A stretch of DNA of 64,000 nucleotides from Microtetraspora malaysiensis (GTDB lineage Bacteria; Actinomycetota; Actinomycetes; Streptosporangiales; Streptosporangiaceae). Both the position numbers and the translations under genes were made by a program. Shown here in pieces: positions 9,139 to 17,417 of the stretch. The notes under the pieces were generated by a model, which worked only from the letters and a program-made list of their open reading frames with translations, ran no database searches and was not told the DNA's origin. Within the stretch, counting starts at the first letter, position 1. Each line of letters starts with the position of its first letter. The stretch spans positions 124,001 through 188,000 of the forward strand of contig NZ_BBYJ01000004.1 in the NCBI RefSeq assembly GCF_001528665.1. Reading direction: 5' to 3'.

Positions 9139-10518
9139 GTGAACGAGGAGCCGCTCGTGATCCCACTCCCCGACGGCGGAGCGCCGCTGTCCTCCCCCCA
9201 GAAACACTCGCCGAGCCGCCCCGCGACCCGCCCGCCGGGACACCCCGGCCGGCGGGTGTCCGCCTCCCTGCCCGTCGTCGCCGCCCTCACGGCGCTCGGG
9301 CTGATCGCCGTCCTGCTCGCCGGGGCGCGTCCTGCCCGCGCCGCCGGACTGGAGAAGGTCACCGGGTTCGGATCCAACCCCGGCGCCCTCAACATGTGGG
9401 TCTACCGCCCCGACGGGCTGCCCGACGGCGCGCCCGCCGTGGTGGCCCTGCACGGCTGCACCCAGACCGCCAATGACTACTTCACCAACTCGGGATGGCG
9501 GAAGTTCGCCGACCTGCACCGCTTCGCGCTGATCCTCCCCGAGCGGATCGACGCCACCGCCTTCCCCTCCAACTGCTTCCTCTGGTACCAGGAGGCCCAC
9601 ATCAAGCGGGGCCAGGGGGAGGCGCTGTCCGTCGCGCAGATGGTCGGCCACGCCACCGGCGCCTATCATCTCGATCCCGCGCGCATCTCCATCACCGGCC
9701 TGTCGGCGGGCGGCGCGATGGCCGCGGTCATGCTCGCCACCTACCCCGACCTGTTCCGGGCCGGCTCCGTCGTGGCCGGCCTGCCGTACCGATGCTCTCC
9801 GCCGGCCTCGTCGAGCACCTGCATGACCGGGGCGGTCGCCAAGACCCCGGCCCAGTGGGGCGACCTCGTCCGGGCCGCCTATCCGGGGTACGCGGGACCG
9901 CGCCCCAGGGTCGCCGTCTGGCACGGGCAGGCCGACTACGTCGTCAACAAGGCCAACGGCGTGGAGCTGCGCGACCAGTTCACCGACGTGGCCGGGGTCG
10001 GCCAGACGCCGACGTCCACCGAGAGCCTGCCCGCCGGCACCACCCTGGAGCGGTACGGCGACGACGCGGTCCGGTTCTACCAGGTCGCCGGGATGGGGCA
10101 CGGAACTCCGGTGGATCCCGGCGGCGCGGCCGACCAGTGCGGCACCGCGGGGGCCTACTTCCTCGACACCGTCTGCTCCGCCTATTACGACACCCGGTTC
10201 TTCGGCCTCGACGGCTCCCCCACCCCCAGCCCGTCGGCCAGCCCCACACCGAGCCCGACGCCCACACCCACACCCACGCCCAGCACGTCGCCGTCGCCGT
10301 CACCGTCACCGTCACCGACGCCGACGGCGACCCCGAGCGCGGTCTGCGTGACCGCCAGCAACTACGCCCACACGGTCGCGGGCCGGGCCTACCAGGCGGG
10401 CGGATACACCTACGCCAACGGATCCGATGACGCCATGGGCCTGTGGAACGTCTTCGTCACCCACACGCTCCGGCAGACCGGACCGGGCTACTGGAAGCTC
10501 GCCGACGGCCAGTGCTGA
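9139..10518 (+). CDS. Secreted PHB-depolymerase/feruloyl-esterase-family esterase with Pro/Thr/Ser linker
   Basis: Exported alpha/beta-hydrolase of about 459 residues. The long N-terminal region ends in a hydrophobic signal segment (about 44-61) and an ARPARAA cleavage region. The oxyanion-type motif ALHGCTQTA (near 103) and the nucleophile motif GLSAGG (S189) mark the esterase D/PHB depolymerase family. HGQADYVV and GMGHGTP supply the likely Asp and His. After about residue 360 a PTPSP-type linker leads to a small two-cysteine C-terminal module (CVTASNYAH...DGQC). GTG at 9139 was taken as the start. The natural polymer could be a polyester or a plant-wall feruloyl ester. The 238 bases upstream contain no gene. 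Confidence 0.82.
   Translation: MNEEPLVIPLPDGGAPLSSPQKHSPSRPATRPPGHPGRRVSASLPVVAALTALGLIAVLLAGARPARAAGLEKVTGFGSNPGALNMWVYRPDGLPDGAPAVVALHGCTQTANDYFTNSGWRKFADLHRFALILPERIDATAFPSNCFLWYQEAHIKRGQGEALSVAQMVGHATGAYHLDPARISITGLSAGGAMAAVMLATYPDLFRAGSVVAGLPYRCSPPASSSTCMTGAVAKTPAQWGDLVRAAYPGYAGPRPRVAVWHGQADYVVNKANGVELRDQFTDVAGVGQTPTSTESLPAGTTLERYGDDAVRFYQVAGMGHGTPVDPGGAADQCGTAGAYFLDTVCSAYYDTRFFGLDGSPTPSPSASPTPSPTPTPTPTPSTSPSPSPSPSPTPTATPSAVCVTASNYAHTVAGRAYQAGGYTYANGSDDAMGLWNVFVTHTLRQTGPGYWKLADGQC
10213..10342 (+). repeat. Low-complexity linker repeat within the esterase gene
   Basis: Short degenerate repeats of CCC-ACC-CCC-AGC and CCG-TCG type encode the Pro/Thr/Ser linker between the catalytic and C-terminal modules. 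This is a coding repeat, not a mobile element. Confidence 0.8.
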
Positions 10519-10843
10519 ACCCCCCGGCGGCCACCCGCCTGTAGCACCACCCGCCACGTGGCGGACCGACACATCGCGCCCACGTCACGTATGGACCGGA
10601 CACGCCGGCCCGCCGACTCCCCCATCGGCGGGCCGGCCCGCGCGCACGAGAACCGGCGGAGCGAACTCGGAAGCACCCGGCGGGGCCGCGAGATGGCTGG
10701 GCCTAACACCACATCCCCGCCCGTTGTGGGGACAGAGCACATGGAACCGCGATCACGCTTTGCCTAGCCTTTCCGCCAATCCGGTCAGGTTCTCCGCCTG
10801 CGCTTTCCCGATCTCCCCCCATGCCTGCAGAAAAGAGTTGACC
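10519..10843. other. Gene-free interval between esterase and importer operon
   Basis: 325 bases without a convincing gene. It contains the hairpin at 10604-10637 and then a leader region ahead of the substrate-binding protein gene. Small ORFs here have composition unlike the neighbours. No recognised riboswitch was seen. Confidence 0.6.
10604..10637. terminator. GC-rich hairpin after the secreted esterase
   Basis: 13 bp perfect stem GCCGGCCCGCCGA / TCGGCGGGCCGGC with an 8-base C-rich loop, 86 bases after the esterase stop. Probable U-less terminator. Confidence 0.6.
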
Positions 10844-12046
10844 ATGGGTCGTAAGAGTCACCCGGTCCGGCTTCCCGCGGCGCTGACCACCGCGGCGGTC
10901 CTGCTCCTCGCCGCGGCGTGCGGCAGCCCCGGCACCGCCGGCTCGGGAACCGGCGGCGGCACGGAACCGATCAAGGTCGGTCTCGTCTACTCCAAGTCCG
11001 GACCGCTCGCCTCGTACGGCAAGCAGTACATCGAGGGCTTCCAGGCCGGGCTCGACTACGCCACGAACGGAAGCAAGAAGATCGGCGACCGGACCGTCGA
11101 GGTCACCGAGGTGGACGACGCCGGAGACCCGGCCAAGGCGGTGTCCGCGGCGAAGGACCTGATCGGCAAGGGATACAAGATCCTCGCCGGCTCCACCTCC
11201 TCCGGCGTCGCGACCCAGGTCGCGCCGATCGCCGAACAGAACAAGGTGCTCTTCGTCTCCGGCCCCGCCGCCACCGACGCGGTCACCGGCGCCGGCACGT
11301 ACACGTTCAGGTCCGGCCGCCAGACCGCGCAGGACATCAACACCGCCGCCGCCTTCATCGGGGACGTCCAGGGCAAGAAAGTCGTGGTCTTCGCCCAGGA
11401 CAGCGCGTTCGGCCAGGCCAACGTGGCCGGCGTGCAGGCCGTGCTCGGCGCCAAGGGCGGGAAGGTCGAGCCGCTGCTCGTCCCGGCGAGCGCGACGGAC
11501 TTCACGCCGTTCGCCACCCAGGCCAAGGAGGCCAAGGCCGACCTGCTGTTCGTCGCCTGGGCGGGCACCACCGCGCAGGCGATGTGGACCGCCCTCGGCC
11601 AGCAGGGCGTCTTCGACGCGACGACCGTCGTGACGGGCCTCGACATCACCGCCACCTGGCCCGCGTACGGACCGGTCGCGGACAAGGTCAACTTCCTGTC
11701 GCACTACTTCGCCGACGCGGCGGGCACCGACGTCGAGAAAGCCATGACGGAGCGCGTCACCAAGGCCGGCGGCGCCGTCGACCTGTTCACCGGCGACGGC
11801 TTCACCGCCGCCCAGATGATCGTGCACGCCGCCGAGAAGGGCGACGACCCCGACGCGATGGTCAAGAGCCTCGCCGGATGGAGCTTCGACGGCGTCAAGG
11901 GCGCGATGACCGTACGCGCCGAGGACCACGCCCTCCTCCAGCCGATGTTCCAGGCCAAGCTGACCGGCGGCGCGACCCCCACCGCCGAGGTCGTCAAGAA
12001 GCTCGACGCCGACGCCGTCGCGCCCGCGGCGGCCGCGCAGAAGTGA
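10844..12046 (+). CDS. livJ: Branched-chain amino acid/amide-type ABC importer, substrate-binding lipoprotein
   Basis: Extracytoplasmic binding protein of the HAAT family, 400 residues. A lipoprotein signal ends at C26 (LLLAAACGSP), so it is anchored to the outer face of the membrane. The mature part begins with a typical KVGLVYSKSGPLASYGKQYIEG type I binding-protein start. First gene of a five-gene operon (binding protein, two ATPases, two permeases). ATG at 10844 was chosen because the upstream frame is not signal-like. The ligand could be a branched-chain amino acid, amide or urea-like compound and is not fixed by sequence. Confidence 0.88.
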   Translation: MGRKSHPVRLPAALTTAAVLLLAAACGSPGTAGSGTGGGTEPIKVGLVYSKSGPLASYGKQYIEGFQAGLDYATNGSKKIGDRTVEVTEVDDAGDPAKAVSAAKDLIGKGYKILAGSTSSGVATQVAPIAEQNKVLFVSGPAATDAVTGAGTYTFRSGRQTAQDINTAAAFIGDVQGKKVVVFAQDSAFGQANVAGVQAVLGAKGGKVEPLLVPASATDFTPFATQAKEAKADLLFVAWAGTTAQAMWTALGQQGVFDATTVVTGLDITATWPAYGPVADKVNFLSHYFADAAGTDVEKAMTERVTKAGGAVDLFTGDGFTAAQMIVHAAEKGDDPDAMVKSLAGWSFDGVKGAMTVRAEDHALLQPMFQAKLTGGATPTAEVVKKLDADAVAPAAAAQK

Positions 12047-12819
12047 CCGGCACCGTCGCCGCCCCCGCCCGGCCGGTCCTGCGCGTACGCGGGCTGAGCT
12101 GGGCGGTGGGCGGGGCCCACATCGTCTCCGACGTCGGCTTCGACGTGGCCGAGGGCGAGTTCGTCGCCGTCATCGGCCCGAACGGCGCCGGCAAGACCTC
12201 GCTGTTCAACCTGATCTCCGGACTGACCCGGTCGACCGGCGGCACGATCGAGCTGGACGGCCGCGACATCACCCACGCGCCGCCGCACCGCCGCGCCCGC
12301 CAGGGGCTCGGCCGCACCTTCCAGTCCTCCAGCGTCTTCCCCGCCCTCACCGTCGCCGAGAACGTACGGCTGGCCGCCGCGGCGCACCGCGGCACCTGCC
12401 TGCGGATCTGGCGGCGCGCCGAGTCGGACCGCGCGGCGTGGCTCGCCACCGCCGAGGCCCTCGAACGCGTGGGGCTCGCCCACCGGGCCCGCGAGACCGC
12501 CGGATCGCTGTCCCACGGCGACAAGCGCAAGCTGGAGATCGCCATCCTGCTGGCCACCGACCCCCGCCTCATCCTGCTGGACGAGCCGATGGCCGGGGTC
12601 GGCGTGGCGGACGTGCCCGCGCTCACCGAGGTGATCCGGTCCGTCCACCGCGAACAGGGCCGCACCGTGCTGATGGTGGAGCACCACATGGACGTCCTGC
12701 TCGGCCTCGCCGACCGGGTCGCCGTCATGCACCACGGCAGCCTGCTCGCCCTCGACGCGCCGGACGCCGTCATGGCCGACCCGGTCGTGCAGGAGGCCTA
12801 CCTCGGGGAGGCGCTGTGA
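12043..12819 (+). CDS. livG: HAAT-family ABC importer ATP-binding protein (LivG type)
   Basis: Cytoplasmic ATPase of the importer, 258 residues. Walker A is GPNGAGKTS, Walker B is LILLDEPMAGV, and the signature is LSHGDKRKLEIA. The LSHG form of the signature is also typical of UrtD in urea importers, so substrate assignment stays open. The GTG start at 12043 overlaps the stop of the binding-protein gene (GTGA), and its own stop overlaps the next GTG. It pairs with the LivF-type ATPase. Confidence 0.9.
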   Translation: MTGTVAAPARPVLRVRGLSWAVGGAHIVSDVGFDVAEGEFVAVIGPNGAGKTSLFNLISGLTRSTGGTIELDGRDITHAPPHRRARQGLGRTFQSSSVFPALTVAENVRLAAAAHRGTCLRIWRRAESDRAAWLATAEALERVGLAHRARETAGSLSHGDKRKLEIAILLATDPRLILLDEPMAGVGVADVPALTEVIRSVHREQGRTVLMVEHHMDVLLGLADRVAVMHHGSLLALDAPDAVMADPVVQEAYLGEAL

Positions 12820-13511
12820 CACCGCTGCTGGAGATCGCCGACCTGCACGTGCGGATCGGCAGCTCGCACATCCTCCAGGGCATCGGCTTCGCCGTACCGG
12901 CCACCGGCGTCACCGCCGTGCTCGGACGCAACGGCGCGGGCAAGACCACCACGCTGAAGGCCGTACTCGGCATCGTGCCGAAGACCGGGAGCGTACGCCT
13001 GGACGGCGAGGAGATCGGCGCACTGCCCACGCACGCGATCGTCCGGCGCGGCCTCGGCTACGCGCCCGAGGACCGCGGCATCTTCGCCGGGCTGACCGTC
13101 ACCGAGAACCTCCGGCTGGCCGAACGCGGACGCGGCCCGCACCGATACGACCTGGTCTACGAGATGTTCCCCGAGCTGAAGCAGCGGGGCGCGCAGCGCG
13201 CGGGCACCCTGTCCGGAGGCCAGCAGCAGATGGTCGCGATCGGCCGCACGCTGCTCAACGACAACCGGATGCTGCTGGTCGACGAGCCCACCAAGGGGCT
13301 CGCGCCGAAGATCGTCACCGAGGTGGCCGACGTGCTGGAACGCGCCGCCCGCGAGGTGCCCATCCTGCTGGTGGAGCAGAACCTCGCACTCGTACGGCGG
13401 ATCGCCGACCATGTCGTGGTCATCGAGCAGGGAACCGTCGTCCACACCGGCGAGGCCGCCTCCCTGCTCTCCGACCCCGACCTCACCCGCGAACTCCTGG
13501 GGGTGGCGTGA
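12816..13511 (+). CDS. livF: HAAT-family ABC importer ATP-binding protein (LivF type)
   Basis: Second ATPase of the importer, 231 residues. Walker A GRNGAGKTT, signature TLSGGQQQMVAIGR, Walker B MLLVDEPTKGLAPK, and switch region ILLVEQNLALV are diagnostic of the LivF branch. The GTG start is coupled to the previous stop (GTGA). It is followed after 58 bases by the first permease gene. Confidence 0.92.
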   Translation: MTPLLEIADLHVRIGSSHILQGIGFAVPATGVTAVLGRNGAGKTTTLKAVLGIVPKTGSVRLDGEEIGALPTHAIVRRGLGYAPEDRGIFAGLTVTENLRLAERGRGPHRYDLVYEMFPELKQRGAQRAGTLSGGQQQMVAIGRTLLNDNRMLLVDEPTKGLAPKIVTEVADVLERAAREVPILLVEQNLALVRRIADHVVVIEQGTVVHTGEAASLLSDPDLTRELLGVA

Positions 13512-13569
13512 CCTCTTCCGCACTCTTCTCACGGCCGCGGCCCGGCGATCCCGCACGTGAGGAGGCTCG

Positions 13570-14436
13570 ATGAGCAACATCGTGCTCCTCGCGCTCACCG
13601 GCCTCGGCCTGGGCGCGCTCTACTTCCTCATCGCCTCCGGGCTGTCCCTCATCTTCGGACTGGCCGACGTGCTGAACTTCGCCCACGGCCTGTTCCTCGC
13701 CGTCGGCGCGTACGGCACCTGGTGGTCCTCGACGCATCTCGGATTCCCGTTCGTGCCCGCCGTCATGTTCGGCGTCGTGGCCGGCACGGTGACCGCCGTA
13801 CTCGTCGAGACACTGCTGATCCGGCCGCTCTACCGCCGGACGATCGAGCAGGTGCTCGTCACCGTCGGCCTCAGCCTGGCGGGGGTGGCGCTGCTGCAGG
13901 CCGCCTTCGGCGCCGACCCGCTGACGTTCCCCCGGCCGGAATGGGCCACCGGGACCACGCGCATCCTCGGCGCGATCGTGCCCAACGACCGGTTCCTGCT
14001 GATCGGCGCGGCCGTCGTGGTGCTGGTCGCGATCCAGGTGTTCCTGCGCCGGACCCGCTTCGGCCTGATCGTCCGGGCCGGCGTCGAGGACCGGACCATG
14101 GTCACCGCCCTCGGCATCAACGTACGCACCGCCTTCACGCTGGTGTTCGCCATCGGCGGCGCGGCGGCCGCACTGGCCGGAGCGCTCGCCGGGGTCTACT
14201 TCGGCAACGTCTCCCCCGGGCAGGGCACCTCCCTGCTCATCTTCGCCTTCATCGTCGTCGTCATCGGCGGCATGGGCTCGGTCACCGGCTCGGCGATCGC
14301 CGCCGTACTCGTCGGCCTGGTCCAGCAGTTCACCAGCTTCTACGCGGCCGCGGGCGTCGGGGAGGCCTCGGTCGTGCTCCTGCTCGCCGTGGTCCTGCTG
14401 GCCCGGCCGGGAGGCCTCGCAGGGAGGGCAGCGTGA
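13570..14436 (+). CDS. livH: HAAT-family ABC importer permease (LivH type)
   Basis: Inner-membrane permease of 288 residues with about eight hydrophobic helices. GLGLGALYFLIASGLSLIFGL at the N terminus and the GVEDRTMVTALGINV coupling loop before the final helices are standard for LivH. ATG at 13570 has GAGGAGG just upstream. Forms the channel with LivM. Confidence 0.92.
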   Translation: MSNIVLLALTGLGLGALYFLIASGLSLIFGLADVLNFAHGLFLAVGAYGTWWSSTHLGFPFVPAVMFGVVAGTVTAVLVETLLIRPLYRRTIEQVLVTVGLSLAGVALLQAAFGADPLTFPRPEWATGTTRILGAIVPNDRFLLIGAAVVVLVAIQVFLRRTRFGLIVRAGVEDRTMVTALGINVRTAFTLVFAIGGAAAALAGALAGVYFGNVSPGQGTSLLIFAFIVVVIGGMGSVTGSAIAAVLVGLVQQFTSFYAAAGVGEASVVLLLAVVLLARPGGLAGRAA

Positions 14437-15527
14437 CCACGACAGCAGACGCCTCCGAGACCGCGACCGCGGACGACCTCCGCCCGCGTCCCGACTCACC
14501 CCGCCGCCGCTGGATCCGGCGCGGCGCGCCGGTGGCCGCCTTCGCCGTGCTGGCGATCCTGCCGTTCTCGACGCTGGACCTGCCCGGGCTGCTGCCCGGC
14601 CCGGCCAATAGCCCGGGATCGCTGCAACTGCTCGCCGTCTGCCTCGTCTTCGCCGGGCTCGCGGCCACGTACGACCTGCTCTTCGGCCGTACGGGGCTGC
14701 TGTCCTTCGGGCACGCGCTCTATGTGGCGCTGGGCAGTTACACGGTCAACATCGCCGTGACGAAGCTCGGCCTCACCCTCCCCGCCGCGCTGCTGCTCGC
14801 CGTACTCGTGGGCCTGGTCGTGCCCGCGCTCCTCGGCGCCGTGGCGCTGCGGGTGAACGGCATCGCGTTCGCCATGGTGACCCTCGCGACCGCGCAGGTC
14901 GGCTCGATCCTCGTGATGAGCGATCCGGGGCGGCTCACCGGCGGCGAGGAGGGGCTGCCACTCGCGCCCGACGCGATCCCGGCGTTCCTCTCCGGCGTGA
15001 CCAACACCGCGAACCTGTACTGGATCGCCCTCGGCTACCTGATCGTCGTGCTGGCGGTGATCGCCTGGGTGGTGGCGTCGGAGCCCGGCCGCGTCTGGCA
15101 GGCGATCCGCGAGAACGAGCGCAGGGTGTCGGTCCTCGGTCTCCCGCCGTACCGGTTCCGGCTGCTGGCCTTCGTGATCGCGTCGTTCCTGGCAACACTG
15201 GGCGGGGTCGTCCACCTCTTCCTGGTCGGCGGATCGAGCCCGCAGATCACGACGTCGAACTTCACCCTCGCCTTCCTGGTCATGGTGGTGCTCGGCGGTA
15301 CGGGAAGCCGCTGGGGCGCCATGCTCGGCGGCGTGCTGTACACCTACCTCGACCACCGGCTCGCCGCGCTCGGCACGTCCGACGCCGTCGCGGGCCTGCC
15401 GGAGGTGCTGCGCGCGCCGCTGTCCGAGCCGCTGTTCGTGCTCGGCGTGCTCTTCATCGTGATGGTGTACTTCCTGCCGGGCGGGCTGGCCAGCCTCGCC
15501 GCCCGCCTACGCGGCCGTACGAGATGA
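14433..15527 (+). CDS. livM: HAAT-family ABC importer permease (LivM type)
   Basis: Second permease, 364 residues, about nine or ten hydrophobic helices after a polar N-terminal tail of about 30 residues. GRTGLLSFGHALYVALGSYT and the coupling loop AIRENERRVSVLGLPPYRFR are LivM hallmarks. GTG start at 14433 overlaps the LivH stop (GTGA). Last gene of the operon; no clear terminator is seen after it. Confidence 0.92.
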   Translation: MTTTADASETATADDLRPRPDSPRRRWIRRGAPVAAFAVLAILPFSTLDLPGLLPGPANSPGSLQLLAVCLVFAGLAATYDLLFGRTGLLSFGHALYVALGSYTVNIAVTKLGLTLPAALLLAVLVGLVVPALLGAVALRVNGIAFAMVTLATAQVGSILVMSDPGRLTGGEEGLPLAPDAIPAFLSGVTNTANLYWIALGYLIVVLAVIAWVVASEPGRVWQAIRENERRVSVLGLPPYRFRLLAFVIASFLATLGGVVHLFLVGGSSPQITTSNFTLAFLVMVVLGGTGSRWGAMLGGVLYTYLDHRLAALGTSDAVAGLPEVLRAPLSEPLFVLGVLFIVMVYFLPGGLASLAARLRGRTR

Positions 15528-15704
15528 TCGGCCGCCGCCTCCTCGCCCACGGATGAGCCCGGCGTCTCGTGACGACGGCGTGGATATTCATGTCCGCTTC
15601 GTTGTCCCGGGACGCCGGATCCGGCGTCACATCACGGACATTTCCGAATTTAGTCCGAATTCGGCCCGACCGAAATTGTCGGTGCCGCTCCATAAGCTCA
15701 GACC

Positions 15705-16188
15705 ATGGCGAACCCGGAGTACAAATACACCCCCGAGCCGCTCGCTGCGGCGGCCGCCAACTCCATCAGCATCGCCGATGTGCTCCGCCATCTCCGAATC
15801 CCGTGACCCGGGGGCACGCACGCGCACATCAGCCGCCGCCTCAAACACTTCGGCATCGACCCCGCACTTCCTCGGCCAGGCACATAGCCGGGGCACATGG
15901 TCCCCCGCTCGTCGTCCCGCGACGGAGATCCTGGTCATGCCGCCAAAGGGCAGTTCTTGACAGCGACCGGCGTTCCTACGCCGTGCCCTTCGCGAAGTAG
16001 GAGTTCCCTACGAGTGCTCACGTTGTAGGATAGGCGGCACTTGGCCGGGTCAGTCGCTGACGCTACACGCCGACCACATCAGCGGAAATCGACTCGACAA
16101 CAGAATAGAGAATCTGCGATTCTTTTGCCCGAGCCGTCATTCACAAACGGATGATTTCGCAGGCGAGGGAAAGTCACAGGGGTCGTAG
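15705..16188 (+). pseudogene. Decayed HNH endonuclease gene running into a tRNA gene
   Basis: Remnant of an actinobacterial/phage HNH endonuclease. The order of the intact family is still legible: start MANPEYKYTPEPLAAAA, ADVLRHLRIP, then a TGA at 15804, GGTHAHISRRLKHFGID, a frame change near 15864, HFLGQAHSRGTW, ATEILVMPP, a TGA at 15958, then LRRALREVGVPYECSRC, LTLHADHISGNRLDNRIENL and CPSRHSQTDDFAG. The His-Asn-His core is recognisable, but one zinc-finger cysteine is lost (CPSRH where CPNCH is usual). AGA, AGG, ATA and CTA codons, nearly absent from the neighbours, suggest foreign origin. The final frame ends at TAG 16186-16188, inside the tRNA. It cannot make a full protein. Confidence 0.85.
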
Positions 16189-16251
16189 TCCAACGGCAGA
16201 GACGACGGCTTTAGGTGCCGTACAGTGCGGGTTCGAATCCCGCCGACCCCA
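16179..16251 (+). tRNA. tRNA with anticodon UAG (Leu) but class I body
   Basis: A 73-base cloverleaf. The acceptor stem GGGGTCG pairs with CGACCCC. The D arm has GTC/GAC around a loop with GG. The anticodon stem ACGGC/GCCGT encloses loop TTTAGGT with anticodon TAG at 16212-16214, U33 and a purine at 37. The variable loop is only ACAGT (5 bases). The T arm GCGGG/CCCGC holds TTCGAAT. All stems are perfectly paired. CCA is not encoded, as is usual in actinomycetes. The anticodon reads CUA (Leu), yet normal tRNA-Leu has a long variable arm, so identity and charging are uncertain. A decayed HNH gene abuts its 5' side. Confidence 0.85.
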
Positions 16252-16265
16252 CATTTAAATTAAGT

Positions 16266-16297
16266 GAAAGCCGCCTCTTTCCACAGAGGCGGCTTTC
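16266..16297. terminator. Terminator after the tRNA
   Basis: 13 bp stem GAAAGCCGCCTCT / AGAGGCGGCTTTC with a 6-base loop, followed by a T-rich stretch (GCTTTTCTTTC). It is 14 bases after the tRNA and also faces the end of the minus-strand gene at 16363. Confidence 0.85.
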
Positions 16298-16362
16298 GCT
16301 TTTCTTTCACGGAAGTGCCGATTCCGCGCCACACCTCAGCGACGGGGGCATGCGCAGGGACG

Positions 16363-17247
16363 CTACTCGGAGCGGCCGGAGCGGGGCACCGCGCAGCGGA
16401 ATCCGCTCTCGGTCTGCTGACAGAGCTGCGACAACTGCTCCTGCAGGTCTTTCATGCGCTGTCCCCCACCGAAGGATCGGTCCCGCTGGCCACGACCGTC
16501 CAGGTAGCCGTTCTCGAAGGGCGCGCTGTACGCGTGCTCCTGGTTCCAGATGGCGGTGCCGACCGCGACCGCGCCTCCGCCGAGGATCGCTCCGATCAGC
16601 CCGGCGACGATGAACTGGCCCCCTCGCCCGCGCGCGAACGCGCCGAATCGGTGGGCGGCCGACTGTGGCCGGCTGCCGGAGCCCGCTCCGGCCCCTCCGG
16701 CCGTGGTCGCCCATCCCGGCGCGGCCCAGCCGGGACCGCCGGGGCCGTACGCGTATGTTCCGAAAGCCGGTCCGGCCACGACGGCGGGCTGGCCGTACAT
16801 CGGCGTGACCGCAGGGCCGGACGCGGGCATGCCGCCCGGTCCGTAGCCGGGCCCGGGCGGACGCGCCGGACCGGGTTCCTGCGTCCACCCGTGGGGCGCC
16901 GGGCCGGGGGCGTGCATCGGCGTGGTCGCCGGGCCGTACGGAGGTGCGAAGGTCGGTGCGGGTCCGGGCCCACCGGGACGCGGCCCCGGCGCTCCGCTCG
17001 GCGACGTGAAGGGCTTGAGCCCGAGGTCGGACATCGAGTCGGCGGTCGTGGGCGTGGCGCCCGCGGCGGCGTCGGTGGAGTCGGCGGGCTGCTCGGCGGT
17101 TCCGGCGTGTCCGGAAGACGGCTGCGCCGCGGAGTCGGCAGGCGCCGCCGTGGCCGGGCCGGAGTCGTGACGCTCCCCGAGTGCCTGGCCGTCTGGGTCG
17201 CGCGGCTCATCCTCTGCGCCGCGCGACCCGGCGTCACGATCCGCCAT
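16363..17247 (-). CDS. Pro/Gly-rich single-pass membrane protein
   Basis: Uncharacterised protein of about 294 residues. The first ~200 residues are low complexity, rich in Pro, Gly and Ala with repeated GPGP/PPYGP/PMYG pieces. One transmembrane helix follows (around 217-237, FIVAGLIGAILGGGAVAVG), then a short tail with two cysteines (LCQQTESGFRC) and basic residues. Disordered Pro-rich N termini of this kind are common in actinomycete membrane proteins without known function. ATG at 17247 has GGGAG upstream; a GTG directly before it is also possible. Divergent from the sensor kinase gene. Confidence 0.72.
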   Translation of the reverse strand: MADRDAGSRGAEDEPRDPDGQALGERHDSGPATAAPADSAAQPSSGHAGTAEQPADSTDAAAGATPTTADSMSDLGLKPFTSPSGAPGPRPGGPGPAPTFAPPYGPATTPMHAPGPAPHGWTQEPGPARPPGPGYGPGGMPASGPAVTPMYGQPAVVAGPAFGTYAYGPGGPGWAAPGWATTAGGAGAGSGSRPQSAAHRFGAFARGRGGQFIVAGLIGAILGGGAVAVGTAIWNQEHAYSAPFENGYLDGRGQRDRSFGGGQRMKDLQEQLSQLCQQTESGFRCAVPRSGRSE

Positions 17248-17417
17248 CACACAGATCTCCCTTTACTCGCCCGCAAGGGCATCCCCTCGTAAAGAGTGCC
17301 CGACGAACCGTAAGTGTGGCGTAAATGTGGACATGTCGCTATGCGACCCGGGTCGTAGACGGGGATCCGTCACAGGGGGGAACCGCGCCCACCTGCGCAT
17401 TACCTATCGTTAGTGCC

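Noticed and set aside
10213..10342. CRISPR-like or tandem-repeat element
   Set aside because: Short degenerate codon repeats encoding a Pro/Thr/Ser linker; no spacers. No CRISPR array was seen anywhere in the window.
15627..15938. 103-codon minus-strand ORF opposite the HNH relic
   Set aside because: The plus strand has a clear family match over the same bases; the minus frame has no recognisable features.
16179..16251. tRNA as attachment site of an integrated element
   Set aside because: No integrase gene and no second copy of the tRNA 3' end were noticed in the window, so an island boundary is not supported.
16215..16613. Plus-strand ORF starting inside the tRNA
   Set aside because: Begins in tRNA sequence, crosses the terminator and is antisense to the Pro/Gly-rich membrane protein gene.
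17379..17417. ECF-sigma promoter (GGAAC) before the sensor kinase
   Set aside because: GGAAC at 17379 is present but no -10 element at the required spacing was found.
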